Of a stretch of DNA of 64,000 bases, positions 8,242-17,353 are shown in pieces; the stretch's first letter is position 1, and the number at the start of each line of letters is the position of its first letter. The notes beneath the pieces were generated by a model that worked only from the letters and a program-made list of their open reading frames with translations, did not search any database and had not been told where the DNA came from. The position numbers were made by a program, and so were the translations under genes. Source of the stretch: JAGQNP01 sp038257245 (lineage in GTDB: Bacteria > Patescibacteriota > Saccharimonadia > Saccharimonadales > JACQNP01); contig JBBSJL010000001.1 in assembly GCA_038257245.1 (NCBI GenBank), positions 1 to 64,000 on the forward strand. The letters are read 5' to 3'.

Positions 8242-9177
8242 ATGGCAACAACTACTAAATCAACCAAGGCAAAGACCAAAACCACAAAAGCTAAATATAA
8301 TAACGCTAAATCAATCACGAAGGGTGCTAAAGTAGCCAAGAAGTCAACGGCATCAAAAGCATCTAAAGCAGCTGCAACTAAAAAGGTGGGCTCCAAGAAA
8401 TCAACAACAACGATGACAATGCTGCAAAAAGTATATGCAGCGAGCATAGCAGTATATGCAGCAATTGCGGGTGCGGCATATTTTCTTATGAATGATGTGA
8501 GTTACCAGCTAAGTGTCGGGTACTGGGCAAAAGACGAACTAGCTAGTGTCAATGGTGGCACTCAGTTTGCTCCAGCAACACAAGGGATAGTAGATGTGCA
8601 AGTTAAGTGGGGAGTCATTGCACTAGCCGTATTATCAATCGTAGTTCCTTTACTGTATTTGACTAGACTAAAAGATTACCATGCAAAATCTATGAAGGAC
8701 AAAGTACTAACGGCACGTTGGGTAGATATGGCGATTGCAACTGGGATTATGATACAAATGGTTGCAATATTAAGTGGTGTTCTCGATATAGCCACCCTAA
8801 AAATTACAGCTGGGCTAATGGTGGTAACAATGATTTTGGGCTGGATGGCCGAAAAACGTACAGCTGTATCTAAGAAAGCTGCCGTACGTGAGTATTACCT
8901 CAGCATGATTACTGGTTTATTACCGTGGCTTCTAATATTGTCATACGCTATCTTTACGTATGTATACGGAACACTTCGTTCACCTTGGTATGTTTATGCT
9001 CTTTACGCGCTAATGCTAATCGGCGCTAGTGTAATCGGTAAACATCAGCTAAAAGCCTTGAAAGCCGAAGGCGGGCTAAAGAATTACGAAACAGTAGAGC
9101 AAAATTATGCTGTACTTAGCTTGATCACCAGAACAGCTTTTGCTGCGATTCTTATTGTCGGCTTGTTAGCCCAATAA
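8242..9177 (+). CDS. Polytopic membrane protein with Lys/Ala/Thr-rich histone-H1-like N-terminal tail
   Basis: I do not recognise the membrane domain. Residues 1-58 form a low-complexity basic tail rich in Lys, Ala, Ser and Thr (such as KAKTTKAKYNNAK and KSTASKASKAAATKK), similar in composition to histone-H1-like or DNA-binding tails. The rest has about six hydrophobic segments (for example residues 65-90, 120-140, 165-205, 230-275 and 292-311). The tail should be cytoplasmic if the positive-inside rule holds. The gene has its own leaderless promoter. It precedes two rRNA methyltransferase genes by 8 nt. A role in tying membrane to nucleic acid is only a guess. Confidence 0.7.
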   Translation: MATTTKSTKAKTKTTKAKYNNAKSITKGAKVAKKSTASKASKAAATKKVGSKKSTTTMTMLQKVYAASIAVYAAIAGAAYFLMNDVSYQLSVGYWAKDELASVNGGTQFAPATQGIVDVQVKWGVIALAVLSIVVPLLYLTRLKDYHAKSMKDKVLTARWVDMAIATGIMIQMVAILSGVLDIATLKITAGLMVVTMILGWMAEKRTAVSKKAAVREYYLSMITGLLPWLLILSYAIFTYVYGTLRSPWYVYALYALMLIGASVIGKHQLKALKAEGGLKNYETVEQNYAVLSLITRTAFAAILIVGLLAQ

Positions 9178-9185
9178 TCCAACTG

Positions 9186-10427
9186 ATGGAAGTTGTAAAA
9201 ATAGAAAAACTTGTTCATGGTGGACAGGGTATTGGTGCTATGGCCGATGGCCGGAAAATCTTTGTATGGAATGCTCTACCCGGTGAAGCCGCCGAGGTTA
9301 GGATTACTAAAAAACGCAAAGATTACTCCGAGGGAGTCGCTGAGAATATTATTGAGTTATCACCTGAGAGAGTTGAAGCAAAAGATGCAGCATATTTGAG
9401 TACTAGCCCATGGCAAATAATGAGCTTCGTCGCCGAAAACAAATATAAAAAGGAGATACTCACCGAAACTTTTGAACGAGAAAAAGTTAAATACAATAAG
9501 AAAATAGCTCTTCAAAGCATCGACCAACAGTGGCATTATCGTAATAAAATGGAGTACTCCTTTTGGGCTGATGAAACAGGGTTACACCTTGCACTTTTTC
9601 ATAGAGGCAGTCATGGAAAGCAGATAATTGAAGGTAGCAGTATAGCTAGACCGGAAATTGATGCTACGGCTCAAAAAATCCTGGGTGTTTTAAACTCGTC
9701 AAACATTAGGGGTAGTCAACTAAAAACAATTGTACTTCGTTCTAATCAGGATGGCAGTACAGTCTGCGGCCTATTTGTTAAAGACAATAAGTTTCCTATG
9801 ATAAAAGAACTTGACGGTCAATGCCAAGGCATAGAAGTTTGCTACTCTACCCCAAAAAGTCCCGCCAGTGTACTAACGAAATCTTTGTATAAATTTGGTG
9901 ACACAAAGCTCACCGAAAAAATTATGACCAAAAAAATTGTCTACGATGTGCATTCATTTTTCCAGGTCAATATACCAATATTTGAAAAGGTTATCACGAA
10001 CCTAAAAAAACACTTAGGAGATGACAAAAAAATAGATCTATATTCTGGTGTTGGTACAATCGGTGTATTGCTAGGTGATACCGACACGTTTATTGATATT
10101 GACGAGAACAACTGTCGGCTTGCAAAATTAAATGTCAACAAAAATAGCAAAGTTATTCAAACGAGTTCCGAAAAAGCGCTTGGTTATATTGAAGGCGATA
10201 AAACCCTAATAGTGGATCCCCCCAGAGCCGGTTTACATACAAAGTTGATCGATAGGATAATAGAAGTACTGCCTCCTAAAGTAGCGTACTTAAGTTGTAA
10301 CCCCAGCACACAAGCAAGGGATCTAGCCATACTACAGAAGTATTACACAATTGAATTAATTGAAGGCTACAACTTTTTCCCAAGAACGCCACACATTGAA
10401 AGCCTAGCTGTTATGATAAAGAGATGA
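9186..10427 (+). CDS. rlmD: 23S rRNA (uracil-5-)-methyltransferase, RlmD/TrmA family
   Basis: Transfers a methyl group from S-adenosylmethionine to C5 of uracil in rRNA (or tRNA). An N-terminal TRAM domain (about residues 1-58) is followed by the methyltransferase domain: SAM motif LYSGVGTIGVLLGD (about residue 280) and the catalytic Cys in YLSCNPSTQARDL (about residue 365). The four-Cys iron-sulfur site of E. coli RlmD is not visible, which fits the Gram-positive-type enzymes. The exact target (U747, U1939 or tRNA U54) cannot be decided. Its stop overlaps the rsmE start by 4 nt. Confidence 0.85.
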   Translation: MEVVKIEKLVHGGQGIGAMADGRKIFVWNALPGEAAEVRITKKRKDYSEGVAENIIELSPERVEAKDAAYLSTSPWQIMSFVAENKYKKEILTETFEREKVKYNKKIALQSIDQQWHYRNKMEYSFWADETGLHLALFHRGSHGKQIIEGSSIARPEIDATAQKILGVLNSSNIRGSQLKTIVLRSNQDGSTVCGLFVKDNKFPMIKELDGQCQGIEVCYSTPKSPASVLTKSLYKFGDTKLTEKIMTKKIVYDVHSFFQVNIPIFEKVITNLKKHLGDDKKIDLYSGVGTIGVLLGDTDTFIDIDENNCRLAKLNVNKNSKVIQTSSEKALGYIEGDKTLIVDPPRAGLHTKLIDRIIEVLPPKVAYLSCNPSTQARDLAILQKYYTIELIEGYNFFPRTPHIESLAVMIKR

Positions 10428-11128
10428 AATTACATAGATTTTATGTTCCGAATGATGTAGAAGAATTAAAACATGATTTTTGGTTGCATGATCCAAATAT
10501 ATTAAATCAGTGGCGACGCGTCTTAAGGTTTCGTGAAGGTCAAGAAGTCGTTCTGTTTGACGGCGCTGGTGAAGACAGGCTATACAAAATAGCGGAGATT
10601 ACAGAACGCGAAGCACACATGCAGCTTGTTACAGAAATGAAGCGGCAAACACCCAAGAAGGACATATATTTGTTTTGGTCATTACTCAAAAAAGATAAAA
10701 ACGATTGGGTATTACAAAAGTGCACTGAACTGGGAGTGAGCCATTTTGTGCCTATACTTGCAGACAGATCCGAAAAGTCTGGTTTTAATTTGGTTCGAGC
10801 CCAAAAAATTGTAATTGAGGCAGCTGAACAGTGCGGGAGAAGTGATATACCAAACACCAGGGAGCCTATAAATATAGAAACCGTTTTTGAAGAATTCGAA
10901 GACAGGGTACAACTAATTGTTTGCGAACAAGGTGAGGGCGACCAGATTGCAGATACTGATTCTTTGGGTATCTTGGTTGGTCCAGAAGGAGGATGGTCAG
11001 AAAGCGAAAAAAAACTTTTTAGTGCCAAAAACATCCAAACTCTAGGGCTCCATGATTTTACTTTGCGAGCCGAAACTGCAAGCGTGGCTGCAGCGCACAA
11101 GCTGGCCATAGCCTTTAGCCCTAATTAA
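10424..11128 (+). CDS. rsmE: 16S rRNA (uracil1498-N3)-methyltransferase
   Basis: Methylates N3 of U1498 in helix 44 of 16S rRNA. The SPOUT knot motifs are present: GPEGGWSESE (about residue 185) and LGLHDFTLRAETASVAAAH near the C-terminus. An N-terminal PUA-like domain covers about residues 1-75. Length (234 aa) is typical. Translation is coupled to the preceding rRNA methylase gene by an ATGA overlap, making a small rRNA-modification unit. Confidence 0.93.
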   Translation: MKLHRFYVPNDVEELKHDFWLHDPNILNQWRRVLRFREGQEVVLFDGAGEDRLYKIAEITEREAHMQLVTEMKRQTPKKDIYLFWSLLKKDKNDWVLQKCTELGVSHFVPILADRSEKSGFNLVRAQKIVIEAAEQCGRSDIPNTREPINIETVFEEFEDRVQLIVCEQGEGDQIADTDSLGILVGPEGGWSESEKKLFSAKNIQTLGLHDFTLRAETASVAAAHKLAIAFSPN

Positions 11129-11134
11129 TAATAC

Positions 11135-11163
11135 TTGCAAGCATAAGAGTTAAGCTATAAACT
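11135..11163 (+). promoter_or_regulatory. Promoter of the HtrA-like gene
   Basis: TTGCAA (11135-11140) lies 17 nt before TAAACT (11158-11163), or 15 nt before TATAAA (11156-11161). The leader of about 25 nt holds a purine block AAGGGA before the ATG at 11194. Confidence 0.55.
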
Positions 11164-11193
11164 ACACTTAAAGTTAGTTTAAGGGAAAGATTA

Positions 11194-13758
11194 ATGATCA
11201 AAAAACAGGGTGGTAAAAAGACCGTTGCTAAGGATAGCCGTGTTGGTAGTAAACACAAGACTCATCGCGCACCAAAAACCAAAAAAATAAAAATAAAACA
11301 CAAACACACTAAATCGTACAGAAAACGACACCTAGGTTTACTGACAATATCGATATTCATTGCATATGTACTCGGCATATTTATAGTTATATACTCTGTT
11401 AGCAACGAGTATAGTTTGCAGAGTGCCCAAAACTATATAAATCAAATATTTGGTGCCGAACAAAACATACCAAATGAAGCCAAGGGCAGCCAATTGGTTA
11501 TGTCGACATATGGCTTTAGCTTCAATTATGACCAGGATACTAACTATGCAACTGCACTTGACGCCAATTCTGGCGATTTATATATAGGCGGCGAATTATC
11601 TACTCGTAGGGCATATAAAAATATTTTGATTTCTCCTAATTTAGGTGATAGTAACGAAGGTAGTACCTCGATGTCAATGCAGTATATTGATGATTATGAC
11701 GAAAAAGATTCTCTAGAACTATCTGTACTCGAAAAATCTTTTGTGGTTGAAAAACAGAGTAATGAATCGAGTAACCTGACCAAAACATCCACAGAAGAAG
11801 TAAACATTTCTGGATCTAAGTTTATCCGCTCTATTTGGGAACGGCAGTCTAAATCTAGTGACATTGGTGCCGGGTTTGTGGCCAAGTTTTCTAGTTACGT
11901 AGGCGTGGTTAATGGAAAACCTTTCGTTATAACTATAAATGATGGATTTAAAGATGAAGGTTCACAAATATCACCATTCAGTGGCGTGATAGATTCTCTA
12001 AAATTTGGTCAACCACAGCAATCATCGGTGTTACTCTCACCCGAAGTCCTAGCTAAACAGACTAAGTCGATAGAGTTTATCAATAAACTGTCGTTTACAA
12101 ATGTAGTTAGTGCCGCTATATCGGAAGTTAGTGCTTCCGAGCGTAATAATGCAAAGTATTCTCCAGCGGTAGTAAAGATTTACAATTTGTACTGTATGGA
12201 TATACTCCTGGAAGGTAAACTATATCTAACAAATGTCTGCAATGGCACAGCAGGAAGTGGATTTTTTGTAACAAAAGATGGATATATTGCCACAAATGGA
12301 CATGTTACATTCGCAAATCCAAAAGATATTGTAATCCAAGATGCGTTTAGCCAATTATTCTTAGGCAAAGACATATATTTTAACAACTTAGCAAGGCTGT
12401 CTGGACTTACTGCGGCTGAGTTAAAAGCGCTCCCTGAATTAGAAGATAGATTACAGCTAGCAGTAGATAAATTCTATAGTATTGATGATTCAAATTTCAC
12501 TGCAACCAATAACGTAAGCAACCTGTTAGTTAATCTCAATGAAGATCAACCGGATGTTAAAGAACTCCAAAAACTAACTAAAGAAAGAAAAGAATATCCC
12601 GAACAGGACAATATTAAAAAAGCAAAAGCTATTGCGAGCGATTTCAGGGTTGTTGATGGTGTGACCGCGTTTCGGGCATCTGACGTAGCGATTATAAAAA
12701 TCGCAGGTGATAATTATCCGACAGTTAAGTTAGGTTCGATTGACAGCGTTACGCAGGGTGCGAATTTGAGTATATTGGGTTTTCCAAGTGGCGCAGGTGA
12801 CAACGGAGTGATTGATGATAGCCAGAGTAAGGTATCGTTAACGTCAGGAAAAGTGTCGTCAACCAAGAATGCCCTAGGAAGTGATAAAAAACTAATAGAA
12901 ACTGATACGACCATAGGGCATGGCAATAGCGGCGGTCCGGTGCTGAATGATGAAGGCTCTGTAATAGGATTGGCTACTTATACTATTGATGGGTCGGGTA
13001 AAGGTGACGGCGTATTCAACTACATACGAGACATTAAGGACCTAAAGGACCTTGCTTCAAGTAACTCGGTATCGATAGACGGTTCAATTAGTAAAACTCA
13101 GACCGAGTGGGAAAAAGGTCTCGAGTACTTCTATAGTGCACGATATTCTAAGGCAATAAAAAACTTCGAAGACGTTAAGTCGCTATACTCTCAGCATTCT
13201 CGCGTAGATGATTTTATAGCTACGGCCAATCAACGAATCAGTAATGGTGAAGAAATCAAAGACTTTCCAGTAGTAATTGTTGCCGTAGTAGCTGGAGTGA
13301 TTTTGCTGGGTATATCAGGTTCCGTATTCATGATAATTAGACACAAGAAAGCTCATAATGTATACAAGGCACACGTCGCCACGGGGGCAATGCAGCCTAT
13401 AGCTCCTGGTGCGCCCACTCAACAAGTTGCCTATAACCCAGCAAATGTTGCGGCTACCAATGCTATAGGGACAGTGGTGCCTCAACAGAACAATACGAAC
13501 ATCGCTCAGCCGGGAGTAAGCGCTATAAACCCTCAGCAACAACAAACAGCCATGCCTAGCACACCCGTTGCGCAACAGCCAATAGTCGTTACTGCACCAA
13601 AACCAGAGGTCACGGTGGATGCAGGCGCAACTTTTACACGGCCCCAACAGCCTGGTCCAGCTAGTACAGATAATATTGTCCAACCACAACAGCAGCCACC
13701 TGTGCAAGTTATTACACCGCAACCAAGCAGTAACCCGTACCAAGATATTCGCAAGTAG
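11194..13758 (+). CDS. Membrane-anchored trypsin-like serine protease (HtrA-like), 854 aa
   Basis: Probable envelope protease. A Lys-rich cytoplasmic N-terminus (residues 1-46) leads into a transmembrane helix (about 48-69). A roughly 250-residue domain of unknown type precedes the trypsin-like domain with the catalytic triad: His in ATNGHV (about 369), Asp in ASDVAIIKI (about 497) and Ser in GHGNSGGP (about 578). No PDZ domain is visible; instead a single TPR-like helix pair (about 645-690) follows. A second membrane helix (about 692-715) leads to a cytoplasmic Pro/Gln-rich tail (716-854). It is about twice the size of DegP-like proteins. Protease fold is sure; substrates unknown. Confidence 0.85.
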   Translation: MIKKQGGKKTVAKDSRVGSKHKTHRAPKTKKIKIKHKHTKSYRKRHLGLLTISIFIAYVLGIFIVIYSVSNEYSLQSAQNYINQIFGAEQNIPNEAKGSQLVMSTYGFSFNYDQDTNYATALDANSGDLYIGGELSTRRAYKNILISPNLGDSNEGSTSMSMQYIDDYDEKDSLELSVLEKSFVVEKQSNESSNLTKTSTEEVNISGSKFIRSIWERQSKSSDIGAGFVAKFSSYVGVVNGKPFVITINDGFKDEGSQISPFSGVIDSLKFGQPQQSSVLLSPEVLAKQTKSIEFINKLSFTNVVSAAISEVSASERNNAKYSPAVVKIYNLYCMDILLEGKLYLTNVCNGTAGSGFFVTKDGYIATNGHVTFANPKDIVIQDAFSQLFLGKDIYFNNLARLSGLTAAELKALPELEDRLQLAVDKFYSIDDSNFTATNNVSNLLVNLNEDQPDVKELQKLTKERKEYPEQDNIKKAKAIASDFRVVDGVTAFRASDVAIIKIAGDNYPTVKLGSIDSVTQGANLSILGFPSGAGDNGVIDDSQSKVSLTSGKVSSTKNALGSDKKLIETDTTIGHGNSGGPVLNDEGSVIGLATYTIDGSGKGDGVFNYIRDIKDLKDLASSNSVSIDGSISKTQTEWEKGLEYFYSARYSKAIKNFEDVKSLYSQHSRVDDFIATANQRISNGEEIKDFPVVIVAVVAGVILLGISGSVFMIIRHKKAHNVYKAHVATGAMQPIAPGAPTQQVAYNPANVAATNAIGTVVPQQNNTNIAQPGVSAINPQQQQTAMPSTPVAQQPIVVTAPKPEVTVDAGATFTRPQQPGPASTDNIVQPQQQPPVQVITPQPSSNPYQDIRK

Positions 13759-13784
13759 TAAGTGTCTTAAAGAAAATAAATTGG

Positions 13785-13790
13785 TACAAT
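13785..13790 (+). promoter_or_regulatory. Extended -10 box (TGG TACAAT), leaderless promoter
   Basis: TACAAT preceded by TGG ends 7 nt before the ATG at 13798. This spacing favours ATG 13798 over the in-frame TTG at 13795. Confidence 0.55.
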
Positions 13791-13797
13791 AAAATTG

Positions 13798-14592
13798 ATG
13801 GCAAATAATTATTGGAGTGCACGCAACAAACCATATCAACCGGGTCAAAGCGATGTATTCAAAGTAAGTCGCAGCAAAATAGAGTTATTTATGCAATGCC
13901 AAAGGTGTTTTTGGTTAGATGCAAGGATGAAAATTAAACGACCCAGTGGCCCACCGTTTCAAATTAACAAAGCAATAGATGAACTGTTTAAAAAGGAATT
14001 CGATAGCTACAGATCCAAACAACAACCACACCCATTAATGGCCGATAATCAAATCAAGGCAATTCCATATCAGCATGAAGATCTTGATAGGTGGCGACAT
14101 AACTTCACGGGTGTGTTTACATTACACAAGCCGACTAACCTCCATATATTTGGAGCCGTTGACGATGTTTGGGTAAATGATGATGGGGAATTAATAGTTG
14201 TAGACTATAAAGCGACCGCAAAAAATAGCGAGATTACCCTAGATGCAGATTGGCAGATTAGTTATAAGCGCCAGATGGAGGTATACCAGTGGCTACTTAG
14301 ACAAAATGGATTTATGGTAAATAATACAGGGTATTTTGTTTATGCTAATGGTCGAATGGACCTCGATGGCTTCAACGATCGCGTGGAGTTTGTTACTAAA
14401 GTTATTGCCTATGAAGGTAATGACGAATGGGTAGATACTACGCTTCAAGGAATAAAAGATTGCATGGAAAGTGACATCATGCCACCAGTTGGTATGGCAG
14501 CAATGGGTGGAGAGTGTGATTATTGTAGTTACGCACGTTCTAGAACAGCCCTAACACTAGAACATATAAAAGGGAGTCAAAATGGAAAATAA
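13798..14592 (+). CDS. PD-(D/E)XK nuclease-like protein with probable Fe-S cluster (RecB/Cas4-like)
   Basis: Probable DNA-processing nuclease. The core shows GAVDDVWV followed by ELIVVDYKAT, the D...(D)xK arrangement of RecB-type nucleases. An N-terminal pair CQRC (about residues 34-37) and a C-terminal CDYC (about 239-242) match the four-Cys iron-sulfur site of Cas4, AddB and related proteins. At 264 aa it is a stand-alone domain without helicase. No cas genes or CRISPR repeats are nearby, so it should not be called cas4. Its 3' end overlaps the next gene by 11 nt, suggesting a two-gene operon. Fold call is good, function open. Confidence 0.75.
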   Translation: MANNYWSARNKPYQPGQSDVFKVSRSKIELFMQCQRCFWLDARMKIKRPSGPPFQINKAIDELFKKEFDSYRSKQQPHPLMADNQIKAIPYQHEDLDRWRHNFTGVFTLHKPTNLHIFGAVDDVWVNDDGELIVVDYKATAKNSEITLDADWQISYKRQMEVYQWLLRQNGFMVNNTGYFVYANGRMDLDGFNDRVEFVTKVIAYEGNDEWVDTTLQGIKDCMESDIMPPVGMAAMGGECDYCSYARSRTALTLEHIKGSQNGK

Positions 14593-15556
14593 AAGCCTCA
14601 AAGATATTAACTATAAACCACTTATGTATATGGATAAGGCTGGTTTTCGAGTACTGAAGGAATGGTTAAAAATCCACCCCTATATTACAATTGGCGTATA
14701 TTTTTTCTTGTGCACCGTGTTAATTTTTATGCACCCATTTTTTGGGGTGCTTGTTGGGTCTTTTTTGTACGGCATGTTTGCTAAAAGATTACTTAAACAA
14801 AAGAACAATATTTGGAAAAATTTTGCTGAGGCCAATGGGTGGTTAGTAATAGATGCAAGCCAACCACAAGATCCTAGATATATACCTCCCGGCATATATG
14901 GTATTGGTGATAAGAAAGCTATGAGTCCAATAATTAAAGCTAATTTTGAAGGTCACGAGTGTGACATATTTATATATCAATTTACAACAGGTTCTGGGAA
15001 AAGTAGAAAGACCCATTACTATACCGTTGCACGGGTAATGCTTGAAAAGCCTTTCCCTCACTTAATACTAGACAGTAAGATTACTTGGGCTCTTAGAAAG
15101 CGTGGTGACGCAACAGAAGCTGTAAAATTAGAAGGTAACTTCTCCGATTCCTTCACTCTCTATTACAAAAAGAATGAACATATAGATGCTCTTAGTATTA
15201 TTACGCCCGATATAATGGAGAGAGCACTAGAAACCAGTAGGTCCCAAGATATTGAAATAATTGATAACAACTTATTCTTTATTCTCCACGGTGATCAAAG
15301 ACAACCTGATCAGTTAAAAGTAGTACTAAATTCGGTCGACTTAATGGCAGACGAAATTAAACACAGATCGAAAACACTGCGTTACACCCCGCAGTTTTCA
15401 GAACAAGAAAGGATATTTTCACAGATAGCTGAACAATCGTTTACAAGTTTGAACTCACTTACTAACAACATGTCGCTTTACGTATTTATTTTCTTTGGCA
15501 TACCCTTTATTATATTTTTTGTATTTGGGTTTTTCTTATCGCTAGCGAATCTATAG
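14582..15556 (+). CDS. Hypothetical membrane protein (324 aa)
   Basis: Not recognised. Two adjacent hydrophobic segments lie at about residues 33-65 (TIGVYFFLCTVLIFMH, then FGVLVGSFLYGMF), a roughly 220-residue soluble domain follows, and a single helix closes the protein (about 297-322, FIFFGIPFIIFFVFGFFL). The soluble part is expected in the cytoplasm. The start overlaps the RecB/Cas4-like nuclease gene, so the two may work together, but nothing in the sequence shows how. Confidence 0.65.
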   Translation: MENKSLKDINYKPLMYMDKAGFRVLKEWLKIHPYITIGVYFFLCTVLIFMHPFFGVLVGSFLYGMFAKRLLKQKNNIWKNFAEANGWLVIDASQPQDPRYIPPGIYGIGDKKAMSPIIKANFEGHECDIFIYQFTTGSGKSRKTHYYTVARVMLEKPFPHLILDSKITWALRKRGDATEAVKLEGNFSDSFTLYYKKNEHIDALSIITPDIMERALETSRSQDIEIIDNNLFFILHGDQRQPDQLKVVLNSVDLMADEIKHRSKTLRYTPQFSEQERIFSQIAEQSFTSLNSLTNNMSLYVFIFFGIPFIIFFVFGFFLSLANL

Positions 15557-15577
15557 ATAAATTATTGTGTTCTAGGT

Positions 15578-15583
15578 TATAAT
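15578..15583 (+). promoter_or_regulatory. -10 box of leaderless serS promoter
   Basis: A perfect TATAAT ends 6 nt before the ATG at 15590, so the first transcribed base should be at the start codon. No SD sequence is present. Confidence 0.65.
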
Positions 15584-15589
15584 TAACAC

Positions 15590-16885
15590 ATGATAGATAT
15601 TCAGTACGTTCGGGATAATCCGGAGTTGGTCAAACAAAAATCTGAACAAAAAGGCTACTCAGTTGATGTCGATCAGTTATTAGGTTTTGATAAAAAAAGA
15701 CGAGAGCTTCAAGCTCAAGTTGATGAGATTCGCCGTCAAAGAAATGAATTAGCTGAAGAAACCAAGCAGGGTAAGCCAACAGATGAGCATATAGTGAAAG
15801 GCAAGGCTCTAAAAGAACAACTTACAGATGTAGAGCATCAGTTTGCCTCCATCGATAAAGAGTACGTCGAACTATTAAAACAAGTTCCCAACATGCCACT
15901 AGATTCAGTACCGGTTGGCACATCAGAGGATGAAAATAAAGTTGTTAAAACATTTGGTGATAAGCCAAACTTTGACTTTGAACCCAAAAATCACGCAGAT
16001 ATAGCTGAGGCTAAAGGTTGGTTAGACAAAGAAAGAGCTACCAAGATCGCTGGAGCCAGATTTGTTTACACAAAAGGTGACCTAGTTAGGCTTGAATTTG
16101 CCCTGTGGCAATATGGTATGACCGTTCTTGGTGACGAAGATCAGCTAAAAACAATAATCGACAATAATGGGCTCAGCGTCTCAACAAAACCATTTGAACC
16201 AATCTTGCCACCGGCGGTTGCAAAGAGATCAGTTTTCGAAGCAACAGGTAGACTCAACAAAGAAGAACAAACTTATAAAATAGAAGGCGAAGATTTATGG
16301 CTAAATGCTAGTGCAGAACATACTATATCGCCAATATATATGGACGAAATATTGGATGAAGATAATTTACCTATTAGGTACGTCGGTTACACCACGGCTT
16401 TTAGGCGTGAAGCTGGCACGTATGGGAAGGATACCGAAGGAATATTTCGCTTACACCAGTTCAACAAATTGGAAATGGAAAGTTTTACGCGTGCCGAGGA
16501 GTCACTACAGGAACATCTATTTATGGTAGCAATCCAAGAATATCTGATGCAAAAATTAGGTTTGCCATACCAAGTTTTAGAAAAGTGTACTGCCGATATC
16601 GGAAGGCCTAACGCTAAGGGTGTGGATATCGAAGTTTGGCTACCGAGTCAGCAAGCATACCGCGAAACTCACACTGCAGACTATATAACTGATTACCAAA
16701 CTAGAGCAATGAAAACTCGTGTCAGGCGAGGTGATGGCTATGTTGAATTAGCACATACCAATGATGGAACAGTGTTTTCACAGCGACCGTTAATTGGGAT
16801 TATAGAAAATTTTCAAACTAAAGAAGGCGATGTGATAGTGCCAGAAGTACTGAGGCCTTACATCGGCGGAAAAGAAAGGATATAA
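15590..16885 (+). CDS. serS: Seryl-tRNA synthetase
   Basis: Charges tRNA-Ser with serine. The N-terminal long coiled-coil arm that grips the tRNA variable arm covers about residues 25-105 (QVDEIRRQRNELAEETKQ). The class II core has motif 2 near residue 266 (YTTAFRREAGTYGKDTEGIFR) and motif 3 near 385-412 (SQRPLIGIIENF). The usual family ending (TLNGSG...R) is altered to HTNDGTVFSQRPLIG. Length (431 aa) is typical. The gene has its own leaderless promoter, and hpf follows 1 nt after the stop. Confidence 0.95.
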   Translation: MIDIQYVRDNPELVKQKSEQKGYSVDVDQLLGFDKKRRELQAQVDEIRRQRNELAEETKQGKPTDEHIVKGKALKEQLTDVEHQFASIDKEYVELLKQVPNMPLDSVPVGTSEDENKVVKTFGDKPNFDFEPKNHADIAEAKGWLDKERATKIAGARFVYTKGDLVRLEFALWQYGMTVLGDEDQLKTIIDNNGLSVSTKPFEPILPPAVAKRSVFEATGRLNKEEQTYKIEGEDLWLNASAEHTISPIYMDEILDEDNLPIRYVGYTTAFRREAGTYGKDTEGIFRLHQFNKLEMESFTRAEESLQEHLFMVAIQEYLMQKLGLPYQVLEKCTADIGRPNAKGVDIEVWLPSQQAYRETHTADYITDYQTRAMKTRVRRGDGYVELAHTNDGTVFSQRPLIGIIENFQTKEGDVIVPEVLRPYIGGKERI

Positions 16886-16886
16886 A

Positions 16887-17246
16887 ATGATAAACAAATT
16901 AGAAATCACAGGAGTCCACCTAGATGTTGACGCCGATCTTCGTAAATATGCAACTAATAAGATTGGCAAACTAGATAAATATTTACCAAGAACATCACGA
17001 GAAAGTGCTCACGTAGAAATATTTCTAAAAGAAGCTAAGTCCAAGTCCAACAAAAAACGTACTTGCGAAGTCGTATTATATCTGCCAAATCAGCAACTAA
17101 CGGCCAAAGAATCGACGATAAATATGTACGCCGCAATTGATATTGTCGAAGCTAAAATTAAGAACCAAATCAAAAAATATAAAGATACACACGGTACACG
17201 AGGTCTACATCGCAAAGTATTGGCTCGATTACGGAATAAAGCCTAA
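16887..17246 (+). CDS. hpf: Ribosome hibernation-promoting factor (short HPF/RaiA family)
   Basis: Binds the decoding region of idle 30S subunits and stalls translation under stress. The beta-alpha-beta-beta-beta-alpha fold of the S30AE family is visible (LEITGVHLDVDADLRKYATNKIGKLDKYL at the N-terminus, then AAIDIVEAKIKNQIKKYKD). Length (119 aa) corresponds to the short form, without the C-terminal dimerisation domain of long HPF. It starts 1 nt after serS, so both are expressed together. Confidence 0.9.
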   Translation: MINKLEITGVHLDVDADLRKYATNKIGKLDKYLPRTSRESAHVEIFLKEAKSKSNKKRTCEVVLYLPNQQLTAKESTINMYAAIDIVEAKIKNQIKKYKDTHGTRGLHRKVLARLRNKA

Positions 17247-17286
17247 TAGCCTAGTATCAAAGTGTTGGTAAAATTACTGTGCAATT

Positions 17287-17316
17287 TTGACCTCTATTAA
17301 TGTACAATAGTAATAT
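17287..17316 (+). promoter_or_regulatory. Probable secA promoter
   Basis: TTGACC (17287-17292) is 18 nt before TAATAT (17311-17316). A leader of roughly 30 nt with the SD AAGGGGA precedes the GTG start of secA. An alternative -10 (TACAAT at 17303-17308) lacks a proper -35. Confidence 0.5.
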
Positions 17317-17353
17317 TATTTTGATTACAGTCAAATTCAGTAAAGGGGAATAG

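Noticed and set aside
13798..14592. Annotation as cas4
   Set aside because: The fold and Cys pattern are similar, but there are no CRISPR repeats or other cas genes in the window.
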